A stretch of DNA of 7,499 nucleotides, taken from Acidimicrobiaceae bacterium. Lineage in GTDB: Bacteria > Actinomycetota > Acidimicrobiia > Acidimicrobiales > UBA8592. Where the stretch lies: the NCBI GenBank assembly GCA_002715405.1, contig PAZD01000045.1:1-7499 (forward strand), read 5' to 3'. Under the pieces are notes generated by a model that searched no databases, was not told the origin of the DNA, and saw only the letters and a program-made list of their open reading frames with translations. A program made the position numbers and the translations under genes. Shown here piece by piece: positions 7,499 to 7,499 of this stretch. Within the stretch, counting starts at the first letter, position 1, and the number at the start of each line of letters is the position of its first letter.

Positions 7499-7499
7499 T

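Overview
The window is a continuous stretch of core bacterial chromosome. Every recognisable gene lies on the minus strand, so transcription runs from position 7499 toward position 1. In that order the genes are clpX (its first few codons lie off the window), folC, ndk, mreB (frameshifted as sequenced), mreC, mreD and the class B penicillin-binding protein gene mrdA (PBP2), which runs off the left edge. The order clpX ... folC-ndk-mreB-mreC-mreD-mrdA is characteristic of Actinobacteria. Streptomyces, from memory, has clpX-valS-folC-(small membrane protein)-ndk-mreBCD-PBP2-rodA. Base composition is roughly mid-40s percent GC by eye, low for that phylum. With the protein motifs this points to a low-GC actinobacterial lineage, possibly marine Acidimicrobiia, and probably an environmental or metagenome-derived genome. 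That placement is inference.

Layout: 7498-6278 is ClpX, the unfoldase of the ClpXP protease. 6260-4968 is folylpolyglutamate/dihydrofolate synthase. 4925-4482 is nucleoside diphosphate kinase with an unusual C-terminal tail. 4481-4380 is the longest non-coding gap (102 bases). 4379-3352 is MreB, split by a one-base loss in a G run. 3331-2489 is MreC, 2486-1968 is MreD, and 1934-1 is PBP2 without its C-terminus. The other gaps are 2 to 42 bases, which fits one or two polycistronic units. No gene-free stretch exceeds 300 bases. I see no tRNA, rRNA, mobile element, CRISPR array or long repeat.

Function: MreB, MreC, MreD and PBP2 (normally followed by RodA, which would lie just past position 1) form the elongasome that directs lateral cell-wall synthesis, so the organism is probably rod-shaped or descended from rods. 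The upstream genes serve protein quality control, folate metabolism and nucleotide balance.

I found no previously undescribed system. The points worth a second look are the mreB frameshift at a G run inside its phosphate-binding motif, the T run that sets the Ndk C-terminus, and the absence of valS and the usual small gene from an otherwise conserved actinobacterial block.
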